A stretch of 64,000 nt of DNA, taken from positions 1 through 64,000 of the forward strand of contig CALSPD010000002.1 in the NCBI GenBank assembly GCA_943788145.1. Direction: 5' to 3'. The DNA is from an uncultured Flavobacteriales bacterium (GTDB taxonomy: Bacteria > Bacteroidota > Bacteroidia > Flavobacteriales_G > Salibacteraceae). Below are positions 45,981 through 55,157 of this stretch, piece by piece. The notes beneath the pieces are model-generated. The model was not told the origin of the DNA, searched no databases, and was given only the letters and a program-made list of their open reading frames with translations. The translations under genes were made by a program, and so were the position numbers. Every line of letters starts with the position of its first letter. Position 1 is the first letter of the stretch.

Positions 45981-46125
45981 TGATTTCTATTCTTCGAAGA
46001 AACTTAATGATTCAAACCGCAACCATAATAACACGTGTTGAATCCGTTTAACGGCCAATTCGTCATTCGATGATGATCTTTTAGGTTAATTGAATCTGCT
46101 CTATATAGGCTGCCGAACACAGCAT

Positions 46126-46165
46126 AAAAAAGGGGCAATAACCATGTGGTTATTGCCCCTTTTTT
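46126..46165 (-). terminator. Very strong bidirectional terminator
   Basis: A perfect 19-bp stem (46126-46144 with 46147-46165) with a nominal two-base loop, with A residues on one side and T on the other. It ends the minus-strand gene at 46184 and can also stop readthrough from the left. Confidence 0.88.
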
Positions 46166-46183
46166 GTGTTTTTAATAGCTACT

Positions 46184-47482
46184 TTATCTCACGTAGATCT
46201 TTTCAGAAGCTTCGGTGGTATTTGTTTTCGTTACTAGGACATAAACTCCGGTTGTCATATTTCCAGTATTAATCTCAAGTTGCATAGAACCTAAACCATT
46301 CGACTTAGAGACCATTTCGCCTAACAAATTATAAATCCTCACCTCTTCAATTATACTTCCCGATTGGATTTTAACCACTTCGGCATTTTGAATAACCTTC
46401 ACTTGTTTCGCGTCTAATTCGCCAATACTGAAAGGAGTTCCAGCAAAAGCATCGAGAACATTCACCGTGGCGGTTACGTTAGATCGGCATCCACCAGCAT
46501 CGCTTCCAATGATTTTTATAGCTATCGCTCCTGGTTCATTTGGCGAAACCGTTTGCACATTTGAAGTTGTCTGAAGTGTGGAATTTGGAAATTTCCATAC
46601 ATAGCTCTCACAGCTAGGACATACAACTGTAATAACGTCCGTCTCATCAAGCTTTATAGGACTGCCATTCGATGACTGCGTGTAGTTCATTGATGGTGGA
46701 TTCAAAACTGTAACGGTAAACGAAGTATCGACTTTACATCCGAGCTTAGTACCAACTACCGTATAAGTTGTCGTGGCAGCCGGGCCAGCCATCACCTCTG
46801 TTCCCGAACTTGCACTTAGCGTAGCCGAAGGAGACCAAACATAGCTAGAAACAATTCCAACTCCTGTGGCCAACAACGTTGCCGAATCACCAGGGCAAAT
46901 TTCACTTGGACTAACCGAAACAGAGAAAACAGGATAGGAGGACCCAACTTGTACAATTTTTGATGCGGAAACTTGACAGCCATAAATATTAGTCACCAAT
47001 GCCGTGTAAGTAGTGGCTTCAGCTGGTGAGGCCATAACCATAACCCCCGTATTCGTATCGAGACCTGTTGATGGACTCCAAAACACACTTGCTAACGTTC
47101 CTGTATCAGAGACTGCGTTAAGCGTTGCGCTTGAGCCAAGACAAATAAAATTGTTGTCTGACGCGGCAGAACTCATTATAACCAATGATGGATTCGGATT
47201 GATAACTATACTTATCATCTCGGTATCAGCCATGTTTAAGGCGGTATCAAATCCAATTATCATTATCGTATGGCTACCAACAGGTGGTGTGGTCATAACC
47301 GTATTTCCCGCATTTGTATCCAAGGATACGGTAGACGACCAACTATATTCATCTGCACCCGATGCCATAATCGTAATTTCAGTCCCTTCACACGCTGAGG
47401 TGTCACTCGCAGTGACAACCAATTGCGCTTGACTACCTGCTGCAATGAACAGGAATAATATCATGTAGCCAATTCTCTTCAT
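46184..47482 (-). CDS. Secreted PKD/Ig-like protein with T9SS type A signal
   Basis: 432 residues. A signal peptide (MKRIGYMILFLFIAAGSQAQ) is followed by four consecutive Ig/PKD-like modules with paired cysteines (SDTSACEGTEITIMASG; FICLGSSATLNAVS; SEICPGDSATLLATG; VCPSCESYVWKF), then a type A sorting domain (EEVRIYNLLGEMVS, then NMTTGVYVLVTKT). It has the shape of a small surface binding protein. It is monocistronic between a promoter at 47506-47537 and the terminator at 46126. Confidence 0.88.
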   Translation of the reverse strand: MKRIGYMILFLFIAAGSQAQLVVTASDTSACEGTEITIMASGADEYSWSSTVSLDTNAGNTVMTTPPVGSHTIMIIGFDTALNMADTEMISIVINPNPSLVIMSSAASDNNFICLGSSATLNAVSDTGTLASVFWSPSTGLDTNTGVMVMASPAEATTYTALVTNIYGCQVSASKIVQVGSSYPVFSVSVSPSEICPGDSATLLATGVGIVSSYVWSPSATLSASSGTEVMAGPAATTTYTVVGTKLGCKVDTSFTVTVLNPPSMNYTQSSNGSPIKLDETDVITVVCPSCESYVWKFPNSTLQTTSNVQTVSPNEPGAIAIKIIGSDAGGCRSNVTATVNVLDAFAGTPFSIGELDAKQVKVIQNAEVVKIQSGSIIEEVRIYNLLGEMVSKSNGLGSMQLEINTGNMTTGVYVLVTKTNTTEASEKIYVR

Positions 47483-47505
47483 AGTTAGATTTTTGTGTAA
47501 GATCG

Positions 47506-47537
47506 CAAATCTACTGATAAAACGATACTTCCCAAGT
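47506..47537 (-). promoter_or_regulatory. Promoter of the PKD/T9SS gene
   Basis: On the minus strand, CTTG lies 19 bases before TAGATTTG (47513-47506), matching the -33 and -7 elements. The ATG follows about 23 bases after the -7 box. Confidence 0.55.
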
Positions 47538-47577
47538 CATTCAACTGTATTAGACCCCGTTTTAAACTAAGAACTAC

Positions 47578-48030
47578 ATGGAATTAAACCCCTTTTCGGA
47601 CGAATACTTTATGAAAACCGCCTTTCACGAGGCGCAATTGGCCTTTGAAAAAAAGGAAGTTCCGGTAGGGGCCATTGTAGTTTCACGCAATAAAATCATT
47701 GCCAGAGCACATAATTTAACTGAACAGCTTAATGACGTGACGGCTCATGCAGAAATGCAAGCGATAACGGCAGCTGCTAATTATTTGGGTGGAAAATATC
47801 TCGAAGGATGTACGCTCTTTGTTACGCTTGAACCTTGTGTGATGTGTGCAGGCGCGCTTTTTTGGTCAAAATTAGATCGGGTAGTTTTTGGGGCTTGGGA
47901 CAAAAAAAGAGGTTTTAGTTCATCGAGTGAAGCTATTCTCCACCCTAAAACTGAGGTGCTTGGCGGGGTCATGGAACTCGAATGCGCTGAGCTAATTCAA
48001 AATTTCTTTCGAGAAAAACGCGGCCAATAA
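47578..48030 (+). CDS. tadA: tRNA-specific adenosine deaminase
   Basis: 150 residues. Converts the wobble adenosine of tRNA-Arg(ACG) to inosine. The zinc site and catalytic Glu are in THAEMQAI-type sequence (TAHAEMQAITAAAN) and LEPCVMCAGAL. RVVFGAWDKKRGF and a C-terminal helix complete the family pattern. A short gap of 57 bases separates it from the bacilliredoxin gene. Confidence 0.96.
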   Translation: MELNPFSDEYFMKTAFHEAQLAFEKKEVPVGAIVVSRNKIIARAHNLTEQLNDVTAHAEMQAITAAANYLGGKYLEGCTLFVTLEPCVMCAGALFWSKLDRVVFGAWDKKRGFSSSSEAILHPKTEVLGGVMELECAELIQNFFREKRGQ

Positions 48031-48087
48031 TGCCGTTGATTTCATGCGCTTTTGATTGATTACCTTCGCATCCAAATATTTAAAACT

Positions 48088-48501
48088 ATGTATCCAGAAG
48101 AAATCGTTGCTCCAATGAAGGCAGAGCTTACAAGCGCTGGCTTTGATGAGCTTAAGTCTGCTGCAGATGTAGATGCCCTAATGAACAGTATGAGCGGAAC
48201 GGCTCTAGTGATGGTGAATAGTGTGTGTGGATGTGCTGCGGCTAACGCTCGGCCAGCAGTTCGCATGGCTATTCAGCATGATAAGAAGCCTATAAAGTTG
48301 ACAACTGTTTTTGCCGGTGTTGATGCTGAAGCTACAGCTAAAGCGCGTCAGTATTTTCTACCATATCCTCCGTCATCTCCTAGCATCGCTTTGATGAAAG
48401 ATGGTAAGCTTGTTCATTTTATTGAACGACATCATATTGAGGGAAGACCTGCAGAATTAATTGCGGAAAATTTAAAAGCCGCTTTTGACGAGTATTGCTA
48501 G
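48088..48501 (+). CDS. BrxA/BrxB-family bacilliredoxin
   Basis: 137 residues from the ATG at 48088, chosen because MYPEEIVAPMKAEL is the usual family N terminus. The redox-active CGC motif is in VNSVCGCAAANARPAVR, and the thioredoxin-like fold continues with FLPYPPSSPSIALMKDGKLVHFIERHHIEGR. In Bacillus the homologues (YphP/YqiW) remove bacillithiol from protein thiols. In this phylum the low-molecular-weight thiol partner is not known from the window. Confidence 0.94.
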   Translation: MYPEEIVAPMKAELTSAGFDELKSAADVDALMNSMSGTALVMVNSVCGCAAANARPAVRMAIQHDKKPIKLTTVFAGVDAEATAKARQYFLPYPPSSPSIALMKDGKLVHFIERHHIEGRPAELIAENLKAAFDEYC

Positions 48502-48521
48502 ACATCGCATTAAGTAAAATG

Positions 48522-48552
48522 AAAAGCGCATTCTTTCGAATGCGCTTTTTTT
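48522..48552. terminator. Bidirectional terminator between the bacilliredoxin gene and gatC
   Basis: AAAGCGCATTC pairs with GAATGCGCTTT (48538-48548) around a TTTC loop, with A and T tracts on both sides. It serves the plus-strand bacilliredoxin gene and the minus-strand gatC gene. Confidence 0.88.
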
Positions 48553-48844
48553 ATGCCTTGTCCAAAACTTTAGGAACTTTAAAATAGTCTGAGTCCTTAG
48601 ATGGTGCGTTTATCAATGCTTGACTTTGACTGAGCTCCACCCCAATTTCATCTTTTCTCAAACGCAAAGGCTCGTCCGTCATATATATTAACGGGCTTAT
48701 GCCAGTTGTATCTACTTCTTCAAGTTTATCCACGAAGCGAAGCATCCGCTCCAAATCATTTTTAATTTTTATCCGCTCCGGACCTTCAAATTTCAATCGA
48801 CTTAAGTCGGCAAGTTTGGCAATAACCGCGTCAGTAATCTCCAT
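48551..48844 (-). CDS. gatC: Asp-tRNA(Asn)/Glu-tRNA(Gln) amidotransferase subunit C
   Basis: 97 residues of the normal GatC form: MEITDAVIAKLADLSRLKF, the DLERMLRFVDKLEEVDTTGI core, then PLRLRKDEI and a C-terminal YFKVPKVLDKA tail that wraps on GatA. It stabilises the GatCAB complex, which amidates misacylated tRNA. gatA and gatB are not here. It overlaps the upstream plsC gene by 14 bases, so the two are translationally coupled. Confidence 0.94.
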   Translation of the reverse strand: MEITDAVIAKLADLSRLKFEGPERIKIKNDLERMLRFVDKLEEVDTTGISPLIYMTDEPLRLRKDEIGVELSQSQALINAPSKDSDYFKVPKVLDKA

Positions 48845-49583
48845 AGCTATCTCTCAAAGGTTTTTCTATTATTTCAAATATATCCTGTTTCATTTTAACC
48901 ACCCCAAGCGCCTGGTATGCTTCCGGATAAACGGGCGGATGAATAATGACTCTAGATATTCCAGGTCCACCCGAATTCCTCAACGCGGGCCCAGCTTGTA
49001 ATCGCCTCCAATTATTCACAAAAGTGACGGGGACAATGGGTATGTTTTTTTCCAACGACAACTTGAACGCCCCATTTTTAAACGCCCGCATTTTAGGAGC
49101 CGTTGTTGGGATTGTCCCCTCTGGAAATATCACAATATTATGTCCATTATCGCATTCTCGTTTTGCCCGTTCAAACGCTTCATGAGCGCCTAGTTTGCTT
49201 TCGCGATTAACTGAAATATTCATCCCTTTCGTGAAGAAGATCCCAAAAAAAGGCCATTTAACAATTTCGATTTTCCCCATGAAAATGAAGTAGTCAGAAA
49301 ACACCCTATACATGGTGATTATGTCCAAGTATGACCCGTGGTTCGGGCAGATCAAATAAGGACTCTTAGGCATATTTTCGGGTCGCTTGATGTCCATCAC
49401 AAGTCCAGAAGCGAAGGTCAAGGCCTGTGACCACATCAGCATTAATCGAAACGCTTGATGAAATCGGCTCTCCTTTTTGAACAAATAAACAAAGGCGGGA
49501 TAAAGCATTATCATGGACACTACAAACAAGAGGAAGAACCAAATCTTCCACAATACCCGAAATGGTTGTAGCACATAATACAT
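48831..49583 (-). CDS. plsC: 1-acyl-sn-glycerol-3-phosphate acyltransferase
   Basis: 250 residues. Acylates lysophosphatidic acid to phosphatidic acid. One or two N-terminal membrane segments (VLWKIWFFLLFVVSMIMLYP) precede the HX4D catalytic motif (NHGSYLD), then FFGIFFTKGMNISVNRES, the FPEGTI substrate motif and IVPVTFVNN. It sits upstream of gatC with overlapping ends. A -33/-7 pair lies immediately before the ATG. Confidence 0.94.
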   Translation of the reverse strand: MYYVLQPFRVLWKIWFFLLFVVSMIMLYPAFVYLFKKESRFHQAFRLMLMWSQALTFASGLVMDIKRPENMPKSPYLICPNHGSYLDIITMYRVFSDYFIFMGKIEIVKWPFFGIFFTKGMNISVNRESKLGAHEAFERAKRECDNGHNIVIFPEGTIPTTAPKMRAFKNGAFKLSLEKNIPIVPVTFVNNWRRLQAGPALRNSGGPGISRVIIHPPVYPEAYQALGVVKMKQDIFEIIEKPLRDSYGDY

Positions 49584-49587
49584 TTTG

Positions 49588-49616
49588 CAAATGTAGCTGT
49601 TGAATGATGCTGCAAA
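49588..49616 (-). promoter_or_regulatory. Promoter abutting the plsC start codon
   Basis: On the minus strand, TTTG is followed after 17 bases by TACATTTG (49595-49588), whose last base is four bases from the ATG. If used, transcription would begin at or just inside the start codon. Confidence 0.5.
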
Positions 49617-49714
49617 CGACTTACTTCTGATTCATGACACGAAACAAAACGGAGATGTGTCCATTCACACAAAGATCAATGGTAAGCGACCGCTTCTCAA
49701 TGCAAAATTTGAAG

Positions 49715-49722
49715 TAGGTTTG
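49715..49722 (+). promoter_or_regulatory. Putative -7 box of trpS
   Basis: TAGGTTTG matches TAnnTTTG and ends 14 bases before the trpS ATG; the -33 element is weak. Confidence 0.35.
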
Positions 49723-49736
49723 GCCAAAAAAGGACC

Positions 49737-50708
49737 ATGGCCCGCATTTTAACTGGTATTCAAGCAACTGGAACACCTCATCTTGGCAACATATTAGGTG
49801 CTTTAGTTCCAGGAATAGAGCTTTCTAAAGATCCAAAGAACGAAGCCTTTTTCTTCATCGCAAACTTGCATTCACTCACGGCCATAAAGGACTCCGACCT
49901 TATTAGCGAAAATTCTTACGGAGTGGCTGCTGCTTGGCTCGCCTTCGGCCTTGACACTCAAAAGAACACCTTTTATCGTCAAAGTGATGTCCCTGAGGTT
50001 TGTGAGCTCATGTGGTATTTGAGTTGTTTTACTCCTTTTCCAATGCTGGCCAATGCGCATTCATTTAAAGACAAATCTGAAAACTTAGCAGACGTCAATG
50101 CCGGACTTTTCACTTATCCAGTTCTGATGGCTGGCGACATTTTGCTTTATGACGCCAATTACGTCCCTGTAGGGAAAGATCAGCGCCAACACTTGGAAAT
50201 GGCCCGAGACATGGCCGGAGGATTTAATCACAAGTACGGTGAGGTCTTCGTTTTACCAGAAGGAAAGTATGACGATAGGGTAATGATTGTTCCTGGAACA
50301 GACGGGCGAAAAATGAGCAAGAGCTATGATAATTTCATCAACATATTTTTGGAGGAGAAAAGTCTCAAAAAGCAAGTAATGAGCATTATAACGGATAGCC
50401 TAGCACTTGAAGAACCCAAGAACCCAGACACCTGTAATGTTTTTGGCATTTATAAGCTTGTTGCCAGCGAATCTGAAACAGCCGACTTAAGAAAAAAGTA
50501 TTTAAATGGTGGTTTCGGTTATGGTCATGCCAAGCTAGCCTTGCTCGATGTGTTGATGTCAGAATATGCGACCGAACGGGCAGAGTTCACGCGATGGATG
50601 AACGATAAAGGCGCAATCGATAACGAACTCTCCAAAGGCGCTTTGAAGGCCAGAGAAGTATCTTCTGGAGTTTTATTAAAGGTTAGGCAGGCCTTAAGGT
50701 ATTCTTAA
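49737..50708 (+). CDS. trpS: Tryptophanyl-tRNA synthetase
   Basis: 323 residues, class I. The HIGH-type motif is TGTPHLGNILGA (residues 11-22) and KMSKS is at about 194-198 in DGRKMSKSYDN. The Trp-binding core AGDILLYDANYVPVGKDQRQHLEMARDMA is intact. It is monocistronic, with a convergent amidohydrolase gene ending one base after its stop. Confidence 0.96.
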   Translation: MARILTGIQATGTPHLGNILGALVPGIELSKDPKNEAFFFIANLHSLTAIKDSDLISENSYGVAAAWLAFGLDTQKNTFYRQSDVPEVCELMWYLSCFTPFPMLANAHSFKDKSENLADVNAGLFTYPVLMAGDILLYDANYVPVGKDQRQHLEMARDMAGGFNHKYGEVFVLPEGKYDDRVMIVPGTDGRKMSKSYDNFINIFLEEKSLKKQVMSIITDSLALEEPKNPDTCNVFGIYKLVASESETADLRKKYLNGGFGYGHAKLALLDVLMSEYATERAEFTRWMNDKGAIDNELSKGALKAREVSSGVLLKVRQALRYS

Positions 50709-50709
50709 T

Positions 50710-52023
50710 CTAGTGGGCTTGTTTCTTAGCGTATTTTTCGAAGAGGGCTTGTTGGTGGTTTTTCAAGCTCGTGCTTCTACCTTCAATAAAAATGGCTTCC
50801 ACTTGATTGGTCGAAAGGTCTAAGGCATCCCCAGTAGATATAAAAAGCGTGGCTTTTTTACCCGATTCAAGGGTGCCATATTTAGCATCAATCCCCATCA
50901 GTTTAGCAGGGGTTTGAGTAGCGGCTTTAATTGCATTTTCGTAATCTAAACCATAATGCACAGCTGTTCCCATTTCAAAAGGTAGGTTTCTACTAATCAT
51001 ATGTTCCATGCCCCCGCTCATTGCGAATGCAAAAACTACTCCGGCTTCTGAAAGCTGTTTGGCCAAGGTAAATGGTTGATCTAATGGGTCATCGGGGTGA
51101 ACGGGAAGCTTGTGCACTCGGTCAATAATGACGGCAATGTTACTTTCTTTTAATTCAGTCAAAACCAAATGAGCTTCTGCGCCTCCAACAATCGCGACCT
51201 GCTTTATTCCCATCTCTTTGGCGAATTGGACTACATCTAATATGTCTTTGGCCCAATCAACCCGAACATAAATTCGTTTGCTCCCTTCAAAAATTTGACG
51301 CATTGATTCAAACGCTAGGTTGGTGACAACGGGCTTCGACTGCTTCGAATATGCCTTTGCGTCTTGAAAATAGGCCAACAATTCTTGGCAATCTTCGCTA
51401 TACTTCTTATTCATTTTCGCATCACCTGGTTCGGCCCACCATCCTCTGTATCCATATCGCGAAGGCCAATTCACAAAGGTGCCTTCATCGGCTTCAACGG
51501 TGGCATCTTGCCAGTTCCAACCATTAAAATGAACGCAAGAAGAAGACCCTGAAACCCTACCTCCAGTAGGCGCTATTTGCGCCATTAACACCCCATTTGT
51601 GCGAACAGTCGATATAACCTTTGACTCCGAATTAAATGCTGGTAGCGTTCTTACACTCGGGGTGTATTCCCCCGTTTCATTAAAATCATGTGTAGCCGCA
51701 ATGGCGTCAATTTCGTTAAGTCCCAACCGGCTATCCATCACAATAAACCCGGGATAGATGTGTTTTCCCTCTGCATCAATTATGGAATCATAGTCGAGAA
51801 TGTTTATCCGCACGTTGTTTCCATTTGCCAATATGCCTATTTCATCTCCCTCAATGGTCAAGTAAGCATTATCAATCACTTCGCCATTACCAACATGTGC
51901 TGTGGCATATCGAATCAATATTTTCTTGGGCGATTTTAACCTTGGACTTGGTGTTTGACCATAGGTGGAATCTATCCCTATAACAATAAACAAGGCCATC
52001 CCGATTATACCAATCTTGCTCAT
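50710..52023 (-). CDS. Secreted amidohydrolase-like protein lacking the His-x-His motif
   Basis: 437 residues with a signal peptide (ending near IDSTYG). It shows the amidohydrolase/imidazolonepropionase-like frame: an N-terminal beta cap (AHVGNGEVIDNAYLTIEGDEI), a GKHIYPGFIVMDSRLGL segment where active enzymes have PGxIDxHxH, and the C-terminal AAIKAATQTPAKLMGI-type segment (ENAIKAATQTPAKLMGIDAKYGTLESGKKATLFI). The loss of both metal-binding histidines argues against a normal hydrolase; it may be a structural partner. Its ATG overlaps the stop of the larger upstream homologue by four bases. Confidence 0.85.
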   Translation of the reverse strand: MSKIGIIGMALFIVIGIDSTYGQTPSPRLKSPKKILIRYATAHVGNGEVIDNAYLTIEGDEIGILANGNNVRINILDYDSIIDAEGKHIYPGFIVMDSRLGLNEIDAIAATHDFNETGEYTPSVRTLPAFNSESKVISTVRTNGVLMAQIAPTGGRVSGSSSCVHFNGWNWQDATVEADEGTFVNWPSRYGYRGWWAEPGDAKMNKKYSEDCQELLAYFQDAKAYSKQSKPVVTNLAFESMRQIFEGSKRIYVRVDWAKDILDVVQFAKEMGIKQVAIVGGAEAHLVLTELKESNIAVIIDRVHKLPVHPDDPLDQPFTLAKQLSEAGVVFAFAMSGGMEHMISRNLPFEMGTAVHYGLDYENAIKAATQTPAKLMGIDAKYGTLESGKKATLFISTGDALDLSTNQVEAIFIEGRSTSLKNHQQALFEKYAKKQAH

Positions 52024-55000
52024 TCCTCTAGATAATTTTCAAGAAGCGTGTCACAGTGCATGTGCTTTTCCTCCTTATGTTTTGGCGTTTTCTTGTTTGG
52101 CGTTTTGTCCTGAATCATGGTTTGAATTAATCGCGTTCGTTCGGATTGAATTGCCGCTTGTTGACCTGATAATTTTGACTGCTCAAAATACAAGACCCCC
52201 TCAATGAACGTTTTCTCTGCATGGCTATAAACTGAAAGCGGATCCCCAGACCAGATTACTAAGTCTGCGCTTTTACCTGGCTCGATGCTCCCAATTTCAT
52301 CATCAAGATGGAGCATTTTAGCTGGATTTATCGTTACAAGTTTTATGGCTTCTTCTCGTGAAAGTCCGCCATACTTCATCGTTTTGGCGGCCTCTTGATT
52401 TAAACGTCTACCCATTTCTGCGTCATCCGAATTAATTCCAGTATTTACTCCCGCTCTTGTCAACATTGCTGCATTGTAAGGAATGGCATCGTTCACCTCA
52501 AATTTGTAGGCCCACCAGTCTGAAAATGTTGAAGCATTGGCGCCATGAGCTCGCATTTCTTCACTCACCTTATATCCCTCTAAAATATGTGTGAAAGTGT
52601 TGACCTTAAACCCGAGGCTGTCGCCTAAAGCCATTAACATCAGGATCTCAGATTGAACATAACTGTGGCAGGTAATAAACCGTTCTTCATTTAAGATTTC
52701 CTTTATAGCCTCCAGCTCTAGATCTTTTCGTTGCAAAGGTTTTGTTGACGTTTCTTCTCGCTTTGATCCTTTAGCTTCAGGCTGCGAACTAGATGAGCGT
52801 TGATATTCTGAGGCGCGTATAAATGCATCAGCGAACGATTGTTCCACGCCCATTCTCGTGAGCGGGAACCGCCCTTTTGGATCACGATTATTCGATCGTT
52901 TGACGTTTTCACCAAGGGCAAATTTGATGAAATTAGGCGCATTGTCAATCAACATTTCCTCTGCGCTTTGACCCCATTTTAATTTGATCAACGCACTTTG
53001 ACCGCCAATAGGATTTGCTGAACCATGTAATAATTGAGCCGTTGTGACGCCTCCTCCTAACTGCCTATAGATATTGATGTTCCATGGATCAATTGCATCG
53101 CCAATTCGAACTTCAGCTGAGGACGATTGGGCCCATTCGTTCACCCCACCTCGAATACCAATGTGGCTATGTTCATCAATCAAACCGGGTGTAAGGTGTT
53201 TGCCGTTGGCATTAATGCGTTTGATGTTGTCAGGAAACAAGGATCCCGTGCCAACCGACTTGATGATTCCATCCACCACGTACACATCGGCATGTTCTAA
53301 AACGCCTTGACTTGAAGCGGTCCAGACCGTGGCGTTTGTTATGATGAACGTGCGTTCGCCTGACAAGGAATCCCAGCCATAAGCCATATTTGGATGGTTG
53401 AAATTAGGTCGAACTGGTGCTTGAGTCTTTGATTTTGATTCGGCCTTTTTCGGTGTGGCCTTTCTGTCCTTAATAGCTGCCCAATTAATCCAATCACCTT
53501 CAGAGTTTTGTCCGCGGCCGTCCCAAACTCCTCCTTGAAAACTAATCTTACCCGTGAGCTGATACAAAACCTTTGGAAGCGTGTCATTCGATTGAATTAA
53601 AATCGCCAACAACTCCCCTTCTCTTTTAATCGAGGCTCTAAGTTTTTCACCTTTCGTTCCAGCAGTCAATTCCGTCTTAATCTCTTTATCCGAAGTTGGT
53701 AAAACTTTCAGCATGAAATCTTTGCCATCAACGACAAGGTTATAAACTCCCTGCATGTCGCTGTAGCTTGGGTCTGACTCAAACACTTTTACCCCCCTAG
53801 TCCAATGCGACTCAACCCGAAAATCTTCCTGGTCCATTGTGGTATTGCAAATCATCAAATTCGCCATTTTCCCAATTTCCAGGCTCCCGATGTTCGACCC
53901 CAGATTTAACCAGGTGGCCGGTGTGATCGTTAAAGCGCGCAGCGCTTCCTTATGGCTAAGTCCACAATCCATTGCCTTTTTCAAATTTTTCAAGAACTCT
54001 TTTGATGAAGCGATTGTGTCTCGGGTTAGGCAAATCTGCACGCCATTCTCAATCAAAATCACGGGATTAAAAGGTGCCGCCTCCCAATGTTTTAACTCTT
54101 CAAGCGAGCTCATTCTGGCCAAGTACGGATCTTCAACGGCTAACGCTTTTGGGAAGTTTAACGGCACAATCATTTTAGATGTGCTGGTCATTTCCTTCAA
54201 CGCCAAATACTCTTTACCAACACCAACCATGATGAAGGTTTTGTCAAATTCTTTTTCCAAAAGTTCCACATTCCGCACCGAAAGCGAATGATTGAGTTCG
54301 ATGATATTTGGCAAGCTTGTGCGTTTATTAATGGCTTCAAGTGAAGGGTTCACTTCCTTTTTGGTCGCACCAAGACCAGCATACCACTTCGCATCGTAAT
54401 AGGTTTGTCGCATGAGCGCGATAGCTCCAATAAAGGATGAGGGATAATCATCAGGGCTTGTGCCTTTCGAAAAGCTCAAATGATTAGCTGCTCCGGCCTG
54501 TATCAGCGCCTCGTTCGGATTGTTTTGACCCAGCATTATCACGCTGGACGTGCCCCTCATAATTCCATCTCGGTCGTGCAGGTTAACCACACCAAATCCG
54601 CTTTCGAGCCAATCGGCTGTTTTCTTTTTCTCCGTTGGAAAAGTGGCAGCATAATCAAACTCTGGCCGAATAGCAGGATTCCAGTTGCCAGCTTTTTGCA
54701 CTTGAAGTGGCTTAGTCTTCTCCTGAATTTTTCCTCTTTTAGCTACGTTCAGACCAGAATAAATATCGATAAATGAAGGATATATTGTTTTCCCTTTACA
54801 ATCATGAACAACTGTTTCGGCTGGTAAAGCCAGCCCTTTTCCCGATACCACAACACGTCCTTCTTTGATCAACAACGTTGCTGAATCCATCACCACATCC
54901 GGGTTGACGAAGATTTTAGCATTGGTAAATGCATGATAAACTTGTCTAACATCGTGCACCCCGTTCACCGGAAAAGTTTCCTGTGCGGATGCGTTCAATA

Positions 55001-55043
55001 CAAACAAGGTTAAGAGTCCGAAGACGGTTGAAGTCAGTTTCAT
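52020..55043 (-). CDS. Secreted double amidohydrolase, first half degenerate
   Basis: 1007 residues from the ATG at 55043, which begins a proper signal peptide (MKLTSTVFGLLTLFVLNASA); a frame extended to 55082 is less likely. Residues about 25-450 form one amidohydrolase-like module whose motif reads YPSFIDIYSGLNV instead of PGxIDxHxH. From about 570 a second, complete module has TPGLIDEHSHIGI (metal His pair), further ligands around FITCHSYVQSEILM and TFTHILEGYKV, NTGINSDDAEMGRR and NPAKMLHLDDEIGSIEPGKSADLVIW. It is probably a periplasmic or exported metal-dependent hydrolase, perhaps a peptidase-like amidohydrolase. It is cotranscribed with the smaller gene. Confidence 0.88.
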   Translation of the reverse strand: MKLTSTVFGLLTLFVLNASAQETFPVNGVHDVRQVYHAFTNAKIFVNPDVVMDSATLLIKEGRVVVSGKGLALPAETVVHDCKGKTIYPSFIDIYSGLNVAKRGKIQEKTKPLQVQKAGNWNPAIRPEFDYAATFPTEKKKTADWLESGFGVVNLHDRDGIMRGTSSVIMLGQNNPNEALIQAGAANHLSFSKGTSPDDYPSSFIGAIALMRQTYYDAKWYAGLGATKKEVNPSLEAINKRTSLPNIIELNHSLSVRNVELLEKEFDKTFIMVGVGKEYLALKEMTSTSKMIVPLNFPKALAVEDPYLARMSSLEELKHWEAAPFNPVILIENGVQICLTRDTIASSKEFLKNLKKAMDCGLSHKEALRALTITPATWLNLGSNIGSLEIGKMANLMICNTTMDQEDFRVESHWTRGVKVFESDPSYSDMQGVYNLVVDGKDFMLKVLPTSDKEIKTELTAGTKGEKLRASIKREGELLAILIQSNDTLPKVLYQLTGKISFQGGVWDGRGQNSEGDWINWAAIKDRKATPKKAESKSKTQAPVRPNFNHPNMAYGWDSLSGERTFIITNATVWTASSQGVLEHADVYVVDGIIKSVGTGSLFPDNIKRINANGKHLTPGLIDEHSHIGIRGGVNEWAQSSSAEVRIGDAIDPWNINIYRQLGGGVTTAQLLHGSANPIGGQSALIKLKWGQSAEEMLIDNAPNFIKFALGENVKRSNNRDPKGRFPLTRMGVEQSFADAFIRASEYQRSSSSQPEAKGSKREETSTKPLQRKDLELEAIKEILNEERFITCHSYVQSEILMLMALGDSLGFKVNTFTHILEGYKVSEEMRAHGANASTFSDWWAYKFEVNDAIPYNAAMLTRAGVNTGINSDDAEMGRRLNQEAAKTMKYGGLSREEAIKLVTINPAKMLHLDDEIGSIEPGKSADLVIWSGDPLSVYSHAEKTFIEGVLYFEQSKLSGQQAAIQSERTRLIQTMIQDKTPNKKTPKHKEEKHMHCDTLLENYLEE

Positions 55044-55052
55044 ACGCGGGGT

Positions 55053-55060
55053 CAAAAATA
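55053..55060 (-). promoter_or_regulatory. Putative -7 box of the amidohydrolase operon
   Basis: TATTTTTG on the minus strand matches TAnnTTTG and ends nine bases before the ATG at 55043, in agreement with that start choice. Confidence 0.35.
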
Positions 55061-55134
55061 GCTTCGGAAAGGTCGCTTTCATAGGTCTTAACTTCGGGTT
55101 AATGACAACGGATAGTTAACGTCACGAGAAGGAC

Positions 55135-55142
55135 TAACTTTG
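55135..55142 (+). promoter_or_regulatory. Putative -7 box of the 55158 gene
   Basis: TAACTTTG matches TAnnTTTG and ends 15 bases before the ATG at 55158. It overlaps the alternative TTG start at 55140, arguing against that start. Confidence 0.4.
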
Positions 55143-55157
55143 GCAAAATTTTTTTCG

